Below, piece after piece: positions 6,570-13,444 of a stretch of 13,561 nucleotides of DNA. The notes below the pieces were generated by a model, which worked only from the letters and a program-made list of their open reading frames with translations, did not search any database and was not told the origin of the DNA. Source of the DNA: DSAR01 sp034437315 (GTDB lineage: Bacteria > Chloroflexota > Anaerolineae > B4-G1). The stretch lies in NCBI GenBank assembly GCA_034437315.1, contig DAOTUC010000163.1, forward strand, positions 1 to 13,561, written 5' to 3'. Position 1 is the first letter of the stretch; each line of letters opens with the position of its first letter. Both the position numbers and the translations under genes were made by a program.

Positions 6570-7103
6570 ATGACAAGACAGGATCGAATTGGTCTGGTCC
6601 AGGTCTACACTGGAGATGGGAAAGGGAAGACAACGGCGGCTTTGGGGTTAGCTTTGCGAGCAGCTGGCAACGGAGTGCGCACCTATATCGGCCAGTTTCT
6701 CAAAGGCCGACGGTATAGCGAGATGGAGAGCATCCAGCGATTGACGCCTTACGTCACTCTGGAGCAGTACGGCCTCAACGACTGGGTTCACGTGGACAGC
6801 GCCACACCAGACCAGCGCGCGGCTTCCCAGGAGGGACTGAGCCAGATCCGCCAGGCGCTCACCAGCGGAGAATACGACATCGTCATTGCCGATGAGGTCA
6901 ACATCACCCTGTACTTTAGCCTCTTGACCCAAGAGCAAGTCATCCAACTGATAGATGCCAGGTCGCCACACGTCGAGTTGGTGCTGACCGGCCGCCGAGC
7001 GCCTGACGCGATCATTGAGCGGGCCGACCTGGTGACCGAGATGCGGGAAGTGCGCCATCCTTATCAGCAGGGCATAACGGCTCGCCCTGGCATTGAGTTC
7101 TAA
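6570..7103 (+). CDS. cobO: Cob(I)alamin / corrinoid adenosyltransferase, CobA/CobO/BtuR type
   Basis: The enzyme transfers the 5'-deoxyadenosyl group of ATP to the reduced cobalt of corrinoids, forming the adenosyl forms used by the later salvage enzymes. The ATG at 6570 is chosen because AAAGGGGA lies just upstream and the product of 177 residues starts like the family. Upstream in-frame codons lack such support. The nucleotide-binding loop GDGKGKTT is at residues 15-22. The usual 'VYTGDGKGKTTAALGLALRAAG', 'GQFLKG', 'DEVN' and 'LVLTGR.AP..IIE.ADLVTEM' blocks follow in order. The C-terminal 'HPYQQGI.AR.GIEF' is also characteristic. It is the first gene of the enzyme block and cbiB follows after 80 bases. 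The assignment is secure at the family level. Confidence 0.95.
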   Translation: MTRQDRIGLVQVYTGDGKGKTTAALGLALRAAGNGVRTYIGQFLKGRRYSEMESIQRLTPYVTLEQYGLNDWVHVDSATPDQRAASQEGLSQIRQALTSGEYDIVIADEVNITLYFSLLTQEQVIQLIDARSPHVELVLTGRRAPDAIIERADLVTEMREVRHPYQQGITARPGIEF

Positions 7104-7183
7104 TCACGAGGAACAGGCTCCTGGTTCCCTGGAAATCCGTTCCCAACGGCTCTGCCAGCAGAACCAGCGGCGCTGCACATTGT

Positions 7184-8161
7184 ATGTCCCATCCACTGGC
7201 CAACCCCGTCCTTCAACTTATCATCTTTGGCCTGGCCGCAGCAATAGACCTCCTCCTGGGCGATCCACCGAACCGCTACCATCCGGTCGCCTGGATGGGA
7301 TCGTTCATCGGGTGGGGCGAGCGGCGCGCGCCAGCGATGGGACGAGCGAACCGTTTCGTCTACGGCGCGGCTCTGGTGTTGGCGGGCGCTGCGGCGTTCA
7401 CTCTGCCGGTCACCCTGCTGACCATCGCGGCCCGGCGTCTGGGACCGGTCGTCTACGTCGCGATCTCGGCCCCGCTGCTCAAGAGCGCCTTCACCCACTC
7501 GGGGTTGATCCGCGCAGCAGGGATGGTGCAGCGGGCGTTGCAGGCCGGAGACCTGGTCGAAGCGCGCCGCCTGGTGTCGTGGCATCTGGTCAGCCGTGAC
7601 ACGTCTGCGTTGAGCGCCGAGCTGGTCGCCGCCGCGGCCGTGGAAAGTGTGGCCGAGAACGTCACCGATGGGACCGTCGCTCCGCTCTTTTACTTTTTGC
7701 TGTTCGGCCTACCCGGCGCGTGGGCCTATCGCTTTTGCAATACCTGTGATTCGATGTTGGGCTACCGCGACCCGGAGTACGAATACCTGGGCAAGTTTGC
7801 TGCCCGGCTCGACGACCTGCTGAATTGGGCTCCGGCCCGCTTGACCGGGCTGCTGATGACTTGCGCCGCGTGGCTGGCGCGGGAGGACGCGCCCAATGCC
7901 TGGCGCACGATGTGGAGGCAGCACCGGCGCACCGCCAGCCCCAACGCCGGTTGGGCGATGTGCGCTATGGCCGGGGCGCTGAACGTGACCCTGGAAAAGG
8001 TCGGGCGCTATCGGCTGGAAGGCGGCGCAGCGCCACTGTCGGCAGATACCATCCAGCGAGCCGGGCGAGTGGCGAACCTGACCGCTGTCTTGTTTAGCCT
8101 CGCTTTCAGTGGTGTCCTGCTGGTCTTGTTCTGGATGAGAAGGTTGCTCCATGGTTTCTAA
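7184..8161 (+). CDS. cbiB: Adenosylcobinamide-phosphate synthase CbiB (membrane)
   Basis: The enzyme joins adenosylcobyric acid to (R)-1-amino-2-propanol phosphate (or the free aminopropanol) to make adenosylcobinamide (phosphate). The 325-residue product has the usual family length and starts at ATG 7184. Conserved blocks are 'LLLGDPPNRYHPVAWMG' at about 23-39, 'ESVAENVTDGTVAPLFYFLLFGLPGA' at about 153-178 and 'NTCDSMLGYRDPEYEYLGKFAARLDDLLNW' after about residue 185. Several hydrophobic helices, including one near the C terminus, place it in the membrane. It overlaps cobD by 11 bases, and CobD makes its linker substrate. It uses cobyric acid, for which no synthesis gene lies in the window. 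It may therefore serve cobyric acid salvage or a pathway encoded elsewhere. Confidence 0.95.
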   Translation: MSHPLANPVLQLIIFGLAAAIDLLLGDPPNRYHPVAWMGSFIGWGERRAPAMGRANRFVYGAALVLAGAAAFTLPVTLLTIAARRLGPVVYVAISAPLLKSAFTHSGLIRAAGMVQRALQAGDLVEARRLVSWHLVSRDTSALSAELVAAAAVESVAENVTDGTVAPLFYFLLFGLPGAWAYRFCNTCDSMLGYRDPEYEYLGKFAARLDDLLNWAPARLTGLLMTCAAWLAREDAPNAWRTMWRQHRRTASPNAGWAMCAMAGALNVTLEKVGRYRLEGGAAPLSADTIQRAGRVANLTAVLFSLAFSGVLLVLFWMRRLLHGF

Positions 8162-9257
8162 AGTCCCTCCCCGTCCCGAGGTCGCGGCGCTCCAACCCGA
8201 CGTCCACGGCGGTCTCGACTACAAGGAGCTGGCCCGTCTCGGTCTCGCGCCCGACGACCTGCTCGATTTCAGCGTCAACGGTAACCCGTTCGGGCCGCCG
8301 CCGGAGGTCCACGCGATACGGGATGATCTGGCCATCACGCGCTACCCCGACCGGGCGTGCCTGGCGCTGCGGGCGGCGCTGACTGGGCATCATCGGTGCG
8401 CGATGGAACAGGTTTGGGTCGGGAACGGGGCCGCCGAGCTGATCTGGCTGTTGGCGCTCGCCTACCTGCGGCCCGGCGACGGGACGCTGATCGTGTCTCC
8501 CACCTTTGGAGAGTACGCCGTCGCCAGCCGTTTGATGGGCGCGCGTGTGCAGATTTGCTCGACCCGTCCGCAGGATGATTTCCGCCCGGACGTAGATGCC
8601 CTCGTCGCCCAGATGGAGGCGCTGCGCCCGCGCCTGACGTTTCTCTGCAATCCCAACAACCCGACCGGGACCTACCTGGACTGCGCTGCCGTGGAAGCGC
8701 TTCTGGCGGCCAACCCGTCCGGCCTGCTGGTCCTGGACGAAGCCTACGTCGCTTTTGTGTGGGATGCCTGGGACTCGACGCCGCTCCTGGAGACGGGCCA
8801 GGTGGTGGCGCTGCGCTCGATGACCAAGGACTGCGCCATCGCAGGGTTGCGGCTCGGTTATGCGCTGGCGGCCCCGGAGATCGTGGCGGCCGTGCGCCGC
8901 GTCCAACCGCCGTGGAGTGTCAACGCCGTCGCTCAAGCAGCCGGGGTGGCGGCTCTGCGTGAGGGCGCGCAAGACTTTGTCCAGAGCACGGTGGCACAGA
9001 CGTTGTCCGCCAAAGAGATGCTCGTCCGGGATTTAACGGCGCTGGGGCTGCGCCTCTACCCCTCAGCGACGCACTTTTTCCTGGTCGAGGTGGGGGATGC
9101 GCCCGCGACGCGGGCCAGCCTGATGGCCCACGGGATGTCGGTGCGCGACTGCACCTCTTTCGGGCTGCCCACCTGCGTGCGCGTCGCCGCTCGCCGTCCG
9201 GTCGAGAACCAACAGTTGGTTGCCGCCTGGAAAAAGATACTGAACCAAGGGATGTGA
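8151..9257 (+). CDS. cobD: L-threonine-O-3-phosphate decarboxylase CobD (PLP enzyme, HisC-like)
   Basis: The enzyme decarboxylates threonine phosphate to (R)-1-amino-2-propanol phosphate, the linker of the nucleotide loop. The 368 residues have the fold type I aminotransferase pattern: 'DFSVNGNPFGPP' near the N terminus, 'RYPD', 'GNGAAELIWLLA', 'FLCNPNNPTGTYL', 'VLDEAYVAF', and the probable PLP lysine K226 in 'SMTKDCAIAGLRLGYALA'. An Arg near the C terminus ('VRVAARRPVEN') fits the substrate carboxylate contact. The sequence alone does not fully separate CobD from histidinol-phosphate aminotransferase. The context, overlapping cbiB by 11 bases inside a cobamide operon, strongly favours CobD. 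No threonine kinase gene (pduX type) is seen nearby. Confidence 0.9.
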   Translation: MVSKVPPRPEVAALQPDVHGGLDYKELARLGLAPDDLLDFSVNGNPFGPPPEVHAIRDDLAITRYPDRACLALRAALTGHHRCAMEQVWVGNGAAELIWLLALAYLRPGDGTLIVSPTFGEYAVASRLMGARVQICSTRPQDDFRPDVDALVAQMEALRPRLTFLCNPNNPTGTYLDCAAVEALLAANPSGLLVLDEAYVAFVWDAWDSTPLLETGQVVALRSMTKDCAIAGLRLGYALAAPEIVAAVRRVQPPWSVNAVAQAAGVAALREGAQDFVQSTVAQTLSAKEMLVRDLTALGLRLYPSATHFFLVEVGDAPATRASLMAHGMSVRDCTSFGLPTCVRVAARRPVENQQLVAAWKKILNQGM

Positions 9258-9919
9258 TGCACAGAGAGGCGCAGGCCGTGGACATGCCAACAGCAAATAC
9301 ACCATTCGTCTGTTCCTGGAGTGGGGGCAAGGATTCCTGCCTGGTCTTCCATCGCGCCAGCAGCGCCGGGGCCAGGCCGGCGGCGCTGCTGACCACCCTG
9401 GACGAGGACAGCGAACGCTCCAGGTCCCACGGCCTGCCGGTGGACGTCCTGCGCGCCCAGGCGGCCGCCTTGAGGATTCCGTTGATCACGCGAGCAGCGT
9501 CGTGGGACGAGTATGAGCCGACGTTCATCGCCGCCTTGCGTAAGCTGGAGCAAACCGGGATCAAAGCAGGTGTGTTCGGGGACATAGACCTGGAGGAACA
9601 CCGGCAGTGGGAGGAAAAAGTCTGCGCTGCAGCCTGCATCACGGCCCATCTCCCGCTGTGGCAAACACCGAGAAAAGCATTGCTCGACGAATTCCTGGCC
9701 TTGGGATTCCGAGCGATGGTGATCGCGACAAAAGATGATCCGCTGGGGCGCCGGTATCTCGGCCGAACGTTGGACGCCGGATTGATTCGGGAGTTCGAGC
9801 GCGTGGGGATTGACCTGTGCGGCGAGGCCGGCGAATACCACACCGTCGTCACAGCCGGCCCGATCTTTGCCCATCCGCTGGCGCTGAGGGCGGGGCAAGG
9901 CACCCTGCACTCAGGATAA
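9257..9919 (+). CDS. Dph6-like PP-loop ATPase (diphthine-ammonia ligase family), role in B12 locus unknown
   Basis: The product is about 220 residues. I choose ATG 9257, which overlaps the cobD stop by one base and has AAGGG upstream; GTG 9254 and ATG 9284 are alternatives. The PP-loop SGGKDS lies at residues 22-27 and is the adenylating ATP site. Later blocks match the Dph6/COG2102 family: 'FGDIDLEEHRQWEEKVC', 'LPLWQTPRKALLDEFLALGF', 'LGRRYLGRTLD' and 'CGEAGEYHTVVTAGPIF'. In archaea and eukaryotes Dph6 amidates diphthine on elongation factor 2. Bacteria lack diphthamide, so a different carboxylate substrate is expected. The gene sits between cobD and cobT, which suggests a cobamide-related amidation or adenylation, but that is inference only. 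Confidence 0.85.
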   Translation: MHREAQAVDMPTANTPFVCSWSGGKDSCLVFHRASSAGARPAALLTTLDEDSERSRSHGLPVDVLRAQAAALRIPLITRAASWDEYEPTFIAALRKLEQTGIKAGVFGDIDLEEHRQWEEKVCAAACITAHLPLWQTPRKALLDEFLALGFRAMVIATKDDPLGRRYLGRTLDAGLIREFERVGIDLCGEAGEYHTVVTAGPIFAHPLALRAGQGTLHSG

Positions 9920-9972
9920 TTGGTTTTTGAACGTGCAGATCGGCGCTCCGGCACAATGACGCCGTTTTATTT

Positions 9973-9980
9973 GGGAGGTG
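9973..9980 (+). promoter_or_regulatory. Strong Shine-Dalgarno sequence fixing the cobT start
   Basis: GGGAGGTG, continuing into AC, lies immediately before GTG 9983 and matches the 3' end of 16S rRNA over about eight bases. It selects GTG 9983 over the TTG at 9920 and the ATG at 9956, which are in the same frame and have no such site. Confidence 0.7.
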
Positions 9981-9982
9981 AC

Positions 9983-11038
9983 GTGTCTTTACTCGAACAG
10001 ACTATCCAAGCCATCCGTCCGCTGGACGCCGCCGCGATGGAGGCGGCGCGCGCGCGCCAGAACCGCTTGACCAAGCCACCCGGCAGCCTGGGACGCCTGG
10101 AAGCGCTCTTTATCCAGGTTGCCGGCATCACCGGCCAGGCCCGCCCGGTGATCGGGCACAAAGCGGTCATCACCTGCGCCGGGGACCACGGCGTGACGGC
10201 GCAGGGCGTCAGCGCCTACCCCCAGGAGGTCACTGCCCAGATGGTGGCCAATTTCCTCAACGGCGGGGCGGCCATCAACGTGCTGGCGCGACACGTGGGC
10301 GCGCGCGTGATCGTCGTGGATGTCGGTGTGGCCGCCGATCTGGCGCCTCAGCCCGGGCTGGCGGTCAAAAAGGTCGCCCACGGCACGGCCGACATGACCC
10401 AGGGGCCGGCGATGAGTCAGGGGGGAGCGATCCAGGCGATTGAGGCCGGCATTGAGGTGCTGGAGGAGGAACTGGGCCGCGGGCTGAATATCGTCGCTAC
10501 CGGCGACATGGGCATCGGCAACACGACGCCGTCCAGTGCCATCGTCTCCGCCATCACCGGCCGCCCTGTCGCCGAAGTGACCGGTCGGGGCACCGGCATC
10601 AACGACGAGCAGCTGGCGCGCAAAGTCGCCGTCATCGAGAAGGCGCTGCGCGTCAACCGGCCTGACCCCCACGACGCGCTGGACGTGTTGCGCAAGGTCG
10701 GCGGGTTCGAGATCGGCGCCATCGCGGGCGTCATCCTGGGCGCGGCGGCGCACCGCGTCCCGGTCGTGGTGGATGGGTTCATCTCCACCGCCGGGGCCTT
10801 GATCGCGGACGGTTTGGCGTCGCTGGCCCGGGATTATATGATCGCCGCCCACGCCTCTGTCGAGATCGGTCACCGAGCGATGTGGGAACACCTGGAACTC
10901 AGTCCGTGCCTCGATTTTGACCTGCGGTTGGGGGAGGGGACCGGGGCGGCGCTCGTCATCAGCATCGTGGAGGCCGCTTGTAAGGTGCTGGACGAGATGG
11001 CGACCTTTGAAAGCGCCGGCGTTTCCAAGGAGATATGA
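9983..11038 (+). CDS. cobT: Nicotinate-nucleotide:dimethylbenzimidazole phosphoribosyltransferase CobT
   Basis: The enzyme activates the lower-ligand base by transferring phosphoribose from nicotinate mononucleotide, giving alpha-ribazole phosphate. With GTG 9983 the product is 351 residues, the usual family length. It opens with 'TIQAIRPLDAAAMEAARARQNRLTKPPGSLGRLE', the classic CobT N terminus. Other blocks are 'CAGDHGVTAQGVSAYPQEVTAQMV', 'GDMGIGNTTPSSAI', 'GRGTGI', 'VDGFISTAGAL' and 'LRLGEGTGAAL'. In the last, Glu 318 matches the catalytic Glu317 reported for the Salmonella enzyme, which also supports this start. It is separated by 63 bases from the upstream Dph6-like gene and by 7 bases from cobS. 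Which base it uses cannot be read from the sequence. Confidence 0.95.
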   Translation: MSLLEQTIQAIRPLDAAAMEAARARQNRLTKPPGSLGRLEALFIQVAGITGQARPVIGHKAVITCAGDHGVTAQGVSAYPQEVTAQMVANFLNGGAAINVLARHVGARVIVVDVGVAADLAPQPGLAVKKVAHGTADMTQGPAMSQGGAIQAIEAGIEVLEEELGRGLNIVATGDMGIGNTTPSSAIVSAITGRPVAEVTGRGTGINDEQLARKVAVIEKALRVNRPDPHDALDVLRKVGGFEIGAIAGVILGAAAHRVPVVVDGFISTAGALIADGLASLARDYMIAAHASVEIGHRAMWEHLELSPCLDFDLRLGEGTGAALVISIVEAACKVLDEMATFESAGVSKEI

Positions 11039-11045
11039 CCTCGCC

Positions 11046-11795
11046 ATGTTCAGAACTCTGCTGGTTGCTCTACAATTCCTGACGGTCATCCCGGTGCGCG
11101 TCTCCGGCGAGATCAAAGCGCCCACGATGGGCCGGGCGATGGCCTGGTTCCCCGTCGTCGGGCTGATGCTGGGCGCTCTCCTAGCCCTGGCTGATGCTGC
11201 GGGCCAAGCCCTGTTCCCACCGATGGTGAACGCGGCCCTGCTCCTGACGATCTGGGTGGCGCTCACCGGCGCGCTGCACCTGGACGGCTTTCTCGACTGC
11301 TGCGACGGCCTGCTGGCGACCGGGTCGCCGGAGCGGCGGCTGGAGATCCTCCGGGACACCCACGTGGGCGCTTTCGCCATCGTTGGGGCTGTCTGTTTGC
11401 TGCTGATCAAGTTCGCCGTGCTGGTGGAGCTCCCCGCCCCTCAGCGGACACCCGCCCTGTTGACCATCCCGCCGCTGACCCGGGCCGCCATGGTCTACGC
11501 CGCCTGGACCTATCCCTACGCCCGTCCCGGCCCGGGGCTGGGACAGCTCTTCCGCCGGGGACTGACCTGGCGGCGCGCGCTGATGACCGGCGCAGTCGCG
11601 GTGGGCGCTGCGGGCCTGGCACTGGGCCGTACCGGCCTGGGAGTCGCCCTGTGGGTCTGGCTGATGACGGTGGGCATAGTGGCGCTGGTTCGCCGTCGCA
11701 TCCCCGGCCTCACCGGCGACGTCTATGGCGCGATCAACGAGCTGACCGAGGTCGGGGCCTTGCTGTTCGTGCTGCTGGTGGATGGGTTACCGTGA
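11046..11795 (+). CDS. cobS: Adenosylcobinamide-GDP ribazoletransferase (cobalamin synthase) CobS
   Basis: This integral membrane enzyme joins adenosylcobinamide-GDP to alpha-ribazole (phosphate), the step that forms the complete cobamide. ATG 11046 gives 249 residues, close to the family norm, and the protein opens with 'LLVALQFLTVIPVR' as CobS proteins do. AAGGAG lies at 11028-11033, a slightly long spacing. The Asp-rich motif 'LHLDGFLDCCDGLLA' has Asp 80, 84 and 87 as probable Mg ligands. 'RLEILRDTHVGAFAIV' and 'GDVYGAINELTEVGALL' near the C terminus are also family blocks. About six hydrophobic segments alternate with loops. It follows cobT by 7 bases and overlaps cbiR through GTGA. Confidence 0.94.
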   Translation: MFRTLLVALQFLTVIPVRVSGEIKAPTMGRAMAWFPVVGLMLGALLALADAAGQALFPPMVNAALLLTIWVALTGALHLDGFLDCCDGLLATGSPERRLEILRDTHVGAFAIVGAVCLLLIKFAVLVELPAPQRTPALLTIPPLTRAAMVYAAWTYPYARPGPGLGQLFRRGLTWRRALMTGAVAVGAAGLALGRTGLGVALWVWLMTVGIVALVRRRIPGLTGDVYGAINELTEVGALLFVLLVDGLP

Positions 11796-12601
11796 AACCC
11801 AATCTACCGTTCCGTCTTGGTTCGACCTCTTACGTCTACCCGGCCGAAATCCTGCCCAACGTGCGCCGGCTGGCGCCGCTGGTGGACGACGTGGAGCTGG
11901 TGCTATTCGAGGTGGACGAGCAGAGCAACCTGCCGTCGCCGGATGTGGTCGAGGAGCTGGGCCGACTGGCCGAGGCCCACGACCTGACCTACACCGTCCA
12001 CCTGCCGCTGGACCTGCGTCTGGCCTCCGGCGACGCCTGGCGGCATCCCTCGATGGAAAAGGCTCGCCGCGTCGTCCGCGCCACCCGGCCACTCCGCCCG
12101 TGGGCCTACGTGGTCCACCTGGACGGGAGCGAGATCAAGAACCAGGGGGCCGTTAGCCCCACGGCGCTGGCCCATTGGCGCGACCAGGCGGCCCGCTCGC
12201 TGGAGATGATCGCCCAAGAGGCCAGAGCGCCGCACCTGTTGGCCATCGAGAACCTGGAGAACTACCATCCAGACGCCTTTCTTCCCCTGCTCGACCGGCT
12301 GCCCGTCAGCCTGTGCGCCGATGTGGGCCATTTCCTCAAGGTAGGGCAGCCGCCTCTGCCTTACCTGCGAGCGCACGAGGAGCGCATTCGGGTGATCCAC
12401 CTGCACGGCTGCCGCGACGGGCGCGACCATTGCGGGCTGAGCCTCATCGCCGATAGCCTGCTGGCCGACCTGCGCGATTGGCTGGCGGCGGCCCGCTACC
12501 GGGGCGTCCTGACACTGGAGGTATTCACCGAGCGCCACTTTTTCCCCGGTCGGGAATTGGTTCTGGCCTGGATGCAAGGGAGGAGCCAAGAGAAAATATG
12601 A
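11792..12601 (+). CDS. cbiR: Cobamide-remodelling phosphodiesterase CbiR (AP-endonuclease-like TIM barrel)
   Basis: CbiR, described from Akkermansia muciniphila, starts cobamide remodelling by hydrolysing the phosphoester bond in the nucleotide loop so that a preferred lower ligand can be installed. GTG 11792 overlaps the cobS stop (GTGA) and gives 269 residues. The opening 'RLGSTSYVYPAEILPNV' and 'VDDVELVLFEVDEQSNLPS' fit my memory of this family. The TIM-barrel metal-site pattern is visible: His 70 in 'YTVHLPLDL', His 109 in 'VVHLDGSE', Glu 153 in 'AIENLENY', Asp 177 and His 180 in 'CADVGHFL', His 203/205 in 'VIHLHG' and Glu 243 in 'TLEVF'. Its place between cobS and cobU strongly supports a cobamide role over a generic sugar epimerase or endonuclease. 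It overlaps cobU in an ATGA. Confidence 0.85.
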   Translation: MKPNLPFRLGSTSYVYPAEILPNVRRLAPLVDDVELVLFEVDEQSNLPSPDVVEELGRLAEAHDLTYTVHLPLDLRLASGDAWRHPSMEKARRVVRATRPLRPWAYVVHLDGSEIKNQGAVSPTALAHWRDQAARSLEMIAQEARAPHLLAIENLENYHPDAFLPLLDRLPVSLCADVGHFLKVGQPPLPYLRAHEERIRVIHLHGCRDGRDHCGLSLIADSLLADLRDWLAAARYRGVLTLEVFTERHFFPGRELVLAWMQGRSQEKI

Positions 12602-13188
12602 GCCGAGAACTGACCCTGTTGTTGGGCGGCGCTCGCAGCGGCAAGAGCCGTCAGGCGGAAAAGCTGGCCTCCCAGTTCGAGCGGGTGCTGTACGTCGCCA
12701 CCGCCCAGGCGCGGGATGACGAGATGGCGGCCCGTATCGCGGTCCACCGGCAAGCGCGACCGCCTACCTGGCGCACGGTCGAAGCGCCAATGGGCGTGGG
12801 GCCAGCCATCCGCGCCGCGCTGGCCGACGCGCCGGCCGACGCCGTCCTGCTCGACTGCGTGACGCTGTGGATTTCGAACCTGACCCTGCACGAGCTGGGA
12901 GACAAGGCCGCGGGCGATTTCGAGGCGCTGGACCGAGGGGACGAGATCGCGGCCCAGGAACGGGCCACGGCAGAGATTGATGATCTACTCGCCGTCTTTC
13001 ACGCCAGCCACGTCCCGTGGTTCGTGGTCAGCAACGAGGTAGGATGGGGATTGGTGCCACCCTATCCACTGGGCCGAATCTACCGGGACCTGCTGGGCTG
13101 GGCGAACCAGCGGCTGGCGGCTGAGGCTGACGCCGTCTACCTGATGATCGCCGGGCTGCCGCTGGACGTCAAGGCGGGCGGGCTTTAG
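12598..13188 (+). CDS. cobU: Adenosylcobinamide kinase / adenosylcobinamide-phosphate guanylyltransferase CobU
   Basis: This bifunctional enzyme phosphorylates adenosylcobinamide and then transfers GMP to it, forming adenosylcobinamide-GDP for CobS. ATG 12598 overlaps the cbiR stop and gives 196 residues. The P-loop GGARSGKS lies at 10-17. His 50 in 'RIAVHRQARPPTWRTVEAP' corresponds to the His that is guanylylated in the Salmonella enzyme. Then come 'VLLDCVTLWISNL', 'VSNEVGWGLVPPYPLGRIYRDLLGWANQ' and the C-terminal 'AADAVYLMIAGLPL'-type block. This is the last clearly recognised gene of the operon. It would also take up the AdoCbi or AdoCbi-P released by CbiR, which links it to its neighbour. 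Confidence 0.96.
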   Translation: MSRELTLLLGGARSGKSRQAEKLASQFERVLYVATAQARDDEMAARIAVHRQARPPTWRTVEAPMGVGPAIRAALADAPADAVLLDCVTLWISNLTLHELGDKAAGDFEALDRGDEIAAQERATAEIDDLLAVFHASHVPWFVVSNEVGWGLVPPYPLGRIYRDLLGWANQRLAAEADAVYLMIAGLPLDVKAGGL

Positions 13189-13444
13189 AGAAATACGTTA
13201 AATAATTTTCGAGGGGCGCATACAAATCTTGGGGGAGTGCTAATGGATCATGCTGTCAAGCACCCTTTTAACAGCATTCATTGCACTTTCAGGCTATAAA
13301 TCACAGAGTTTTGTGTACTGGTGCTTTTTTTGGACCCTTCTTCCCAGGTTGTTATGGCCCTTTCGTGCCCATCAGTATGCGCCTAACTCCTGATGGCAAG
13401 GGTTTTGATAGCCCTATGACAAGGGCTGAGAGGCTTCTTGATAA
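13189..13444 (+). other. AT-richer intergenic region after cobU
   Basis: This is about 250 bases with lower GC than the operon. It contains the possible terminator, a second perfect 6-bp stem (AGCCCT at 13410-13415 with AGGGCT at 13422-13427, no T-run), and a TATAAAT that lacks a matching -35 element. An open frame from TTG 13281 to 13523 (80 residues) exists, but its product resembles no family I know and it has no ribosome binding site, so I do not call it. I see no tRNA or recognised riboswitch. Confidence 0.5.
13233..13269 (+). terminator. Possible weak rho-independent terminator after cobU
   Basis: GTGCT at 13237-13241 pairs with AGCAC at 13259-13263. Two more G-C pairs follow after a bulged A (G34/G35 with C64/C65), and TTTT comes immediately after. 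The loop is large (17 bases) and the T-run is short. An alternative stem pairs ATGCTGT (13250-13256) with ACAGCAT (13271-13277). It lies about 45 bases after the cobU stop, where the operon would be expected to end. Confidence 0.35.

Noticed and set aside
7108..7130. Hairpin GGAAC...GTTCC between cobO and cbiB as a terminator
   Set aside because: There is no T-run after the stem, the stem is interrupted by a bulge, and same-operon genes continue directly downstream.
9920..9982. Longer N terminus for CobT from TTG 9920 or ATG 9956
   Set aside because: The additional residues are not CobT-like. The extended Shine-Dalgarno sequence and the catalytic Glu numbering both support GTG 9983.
9989..11410. 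A 473-residue reverse-strand open frame opposite cobT and cobS
   Set aside because: It is the antisense shadow of two confidently recognised genes. The product is rich in Arg, His and Asp with no domain pattern.
13295..13301. TATAAAT as a -10 promoter element
   Set aside because: No acceptable -35 sequence lies 16-18 bases upstream, and such strings are expected by chance in AT-rich DNA.
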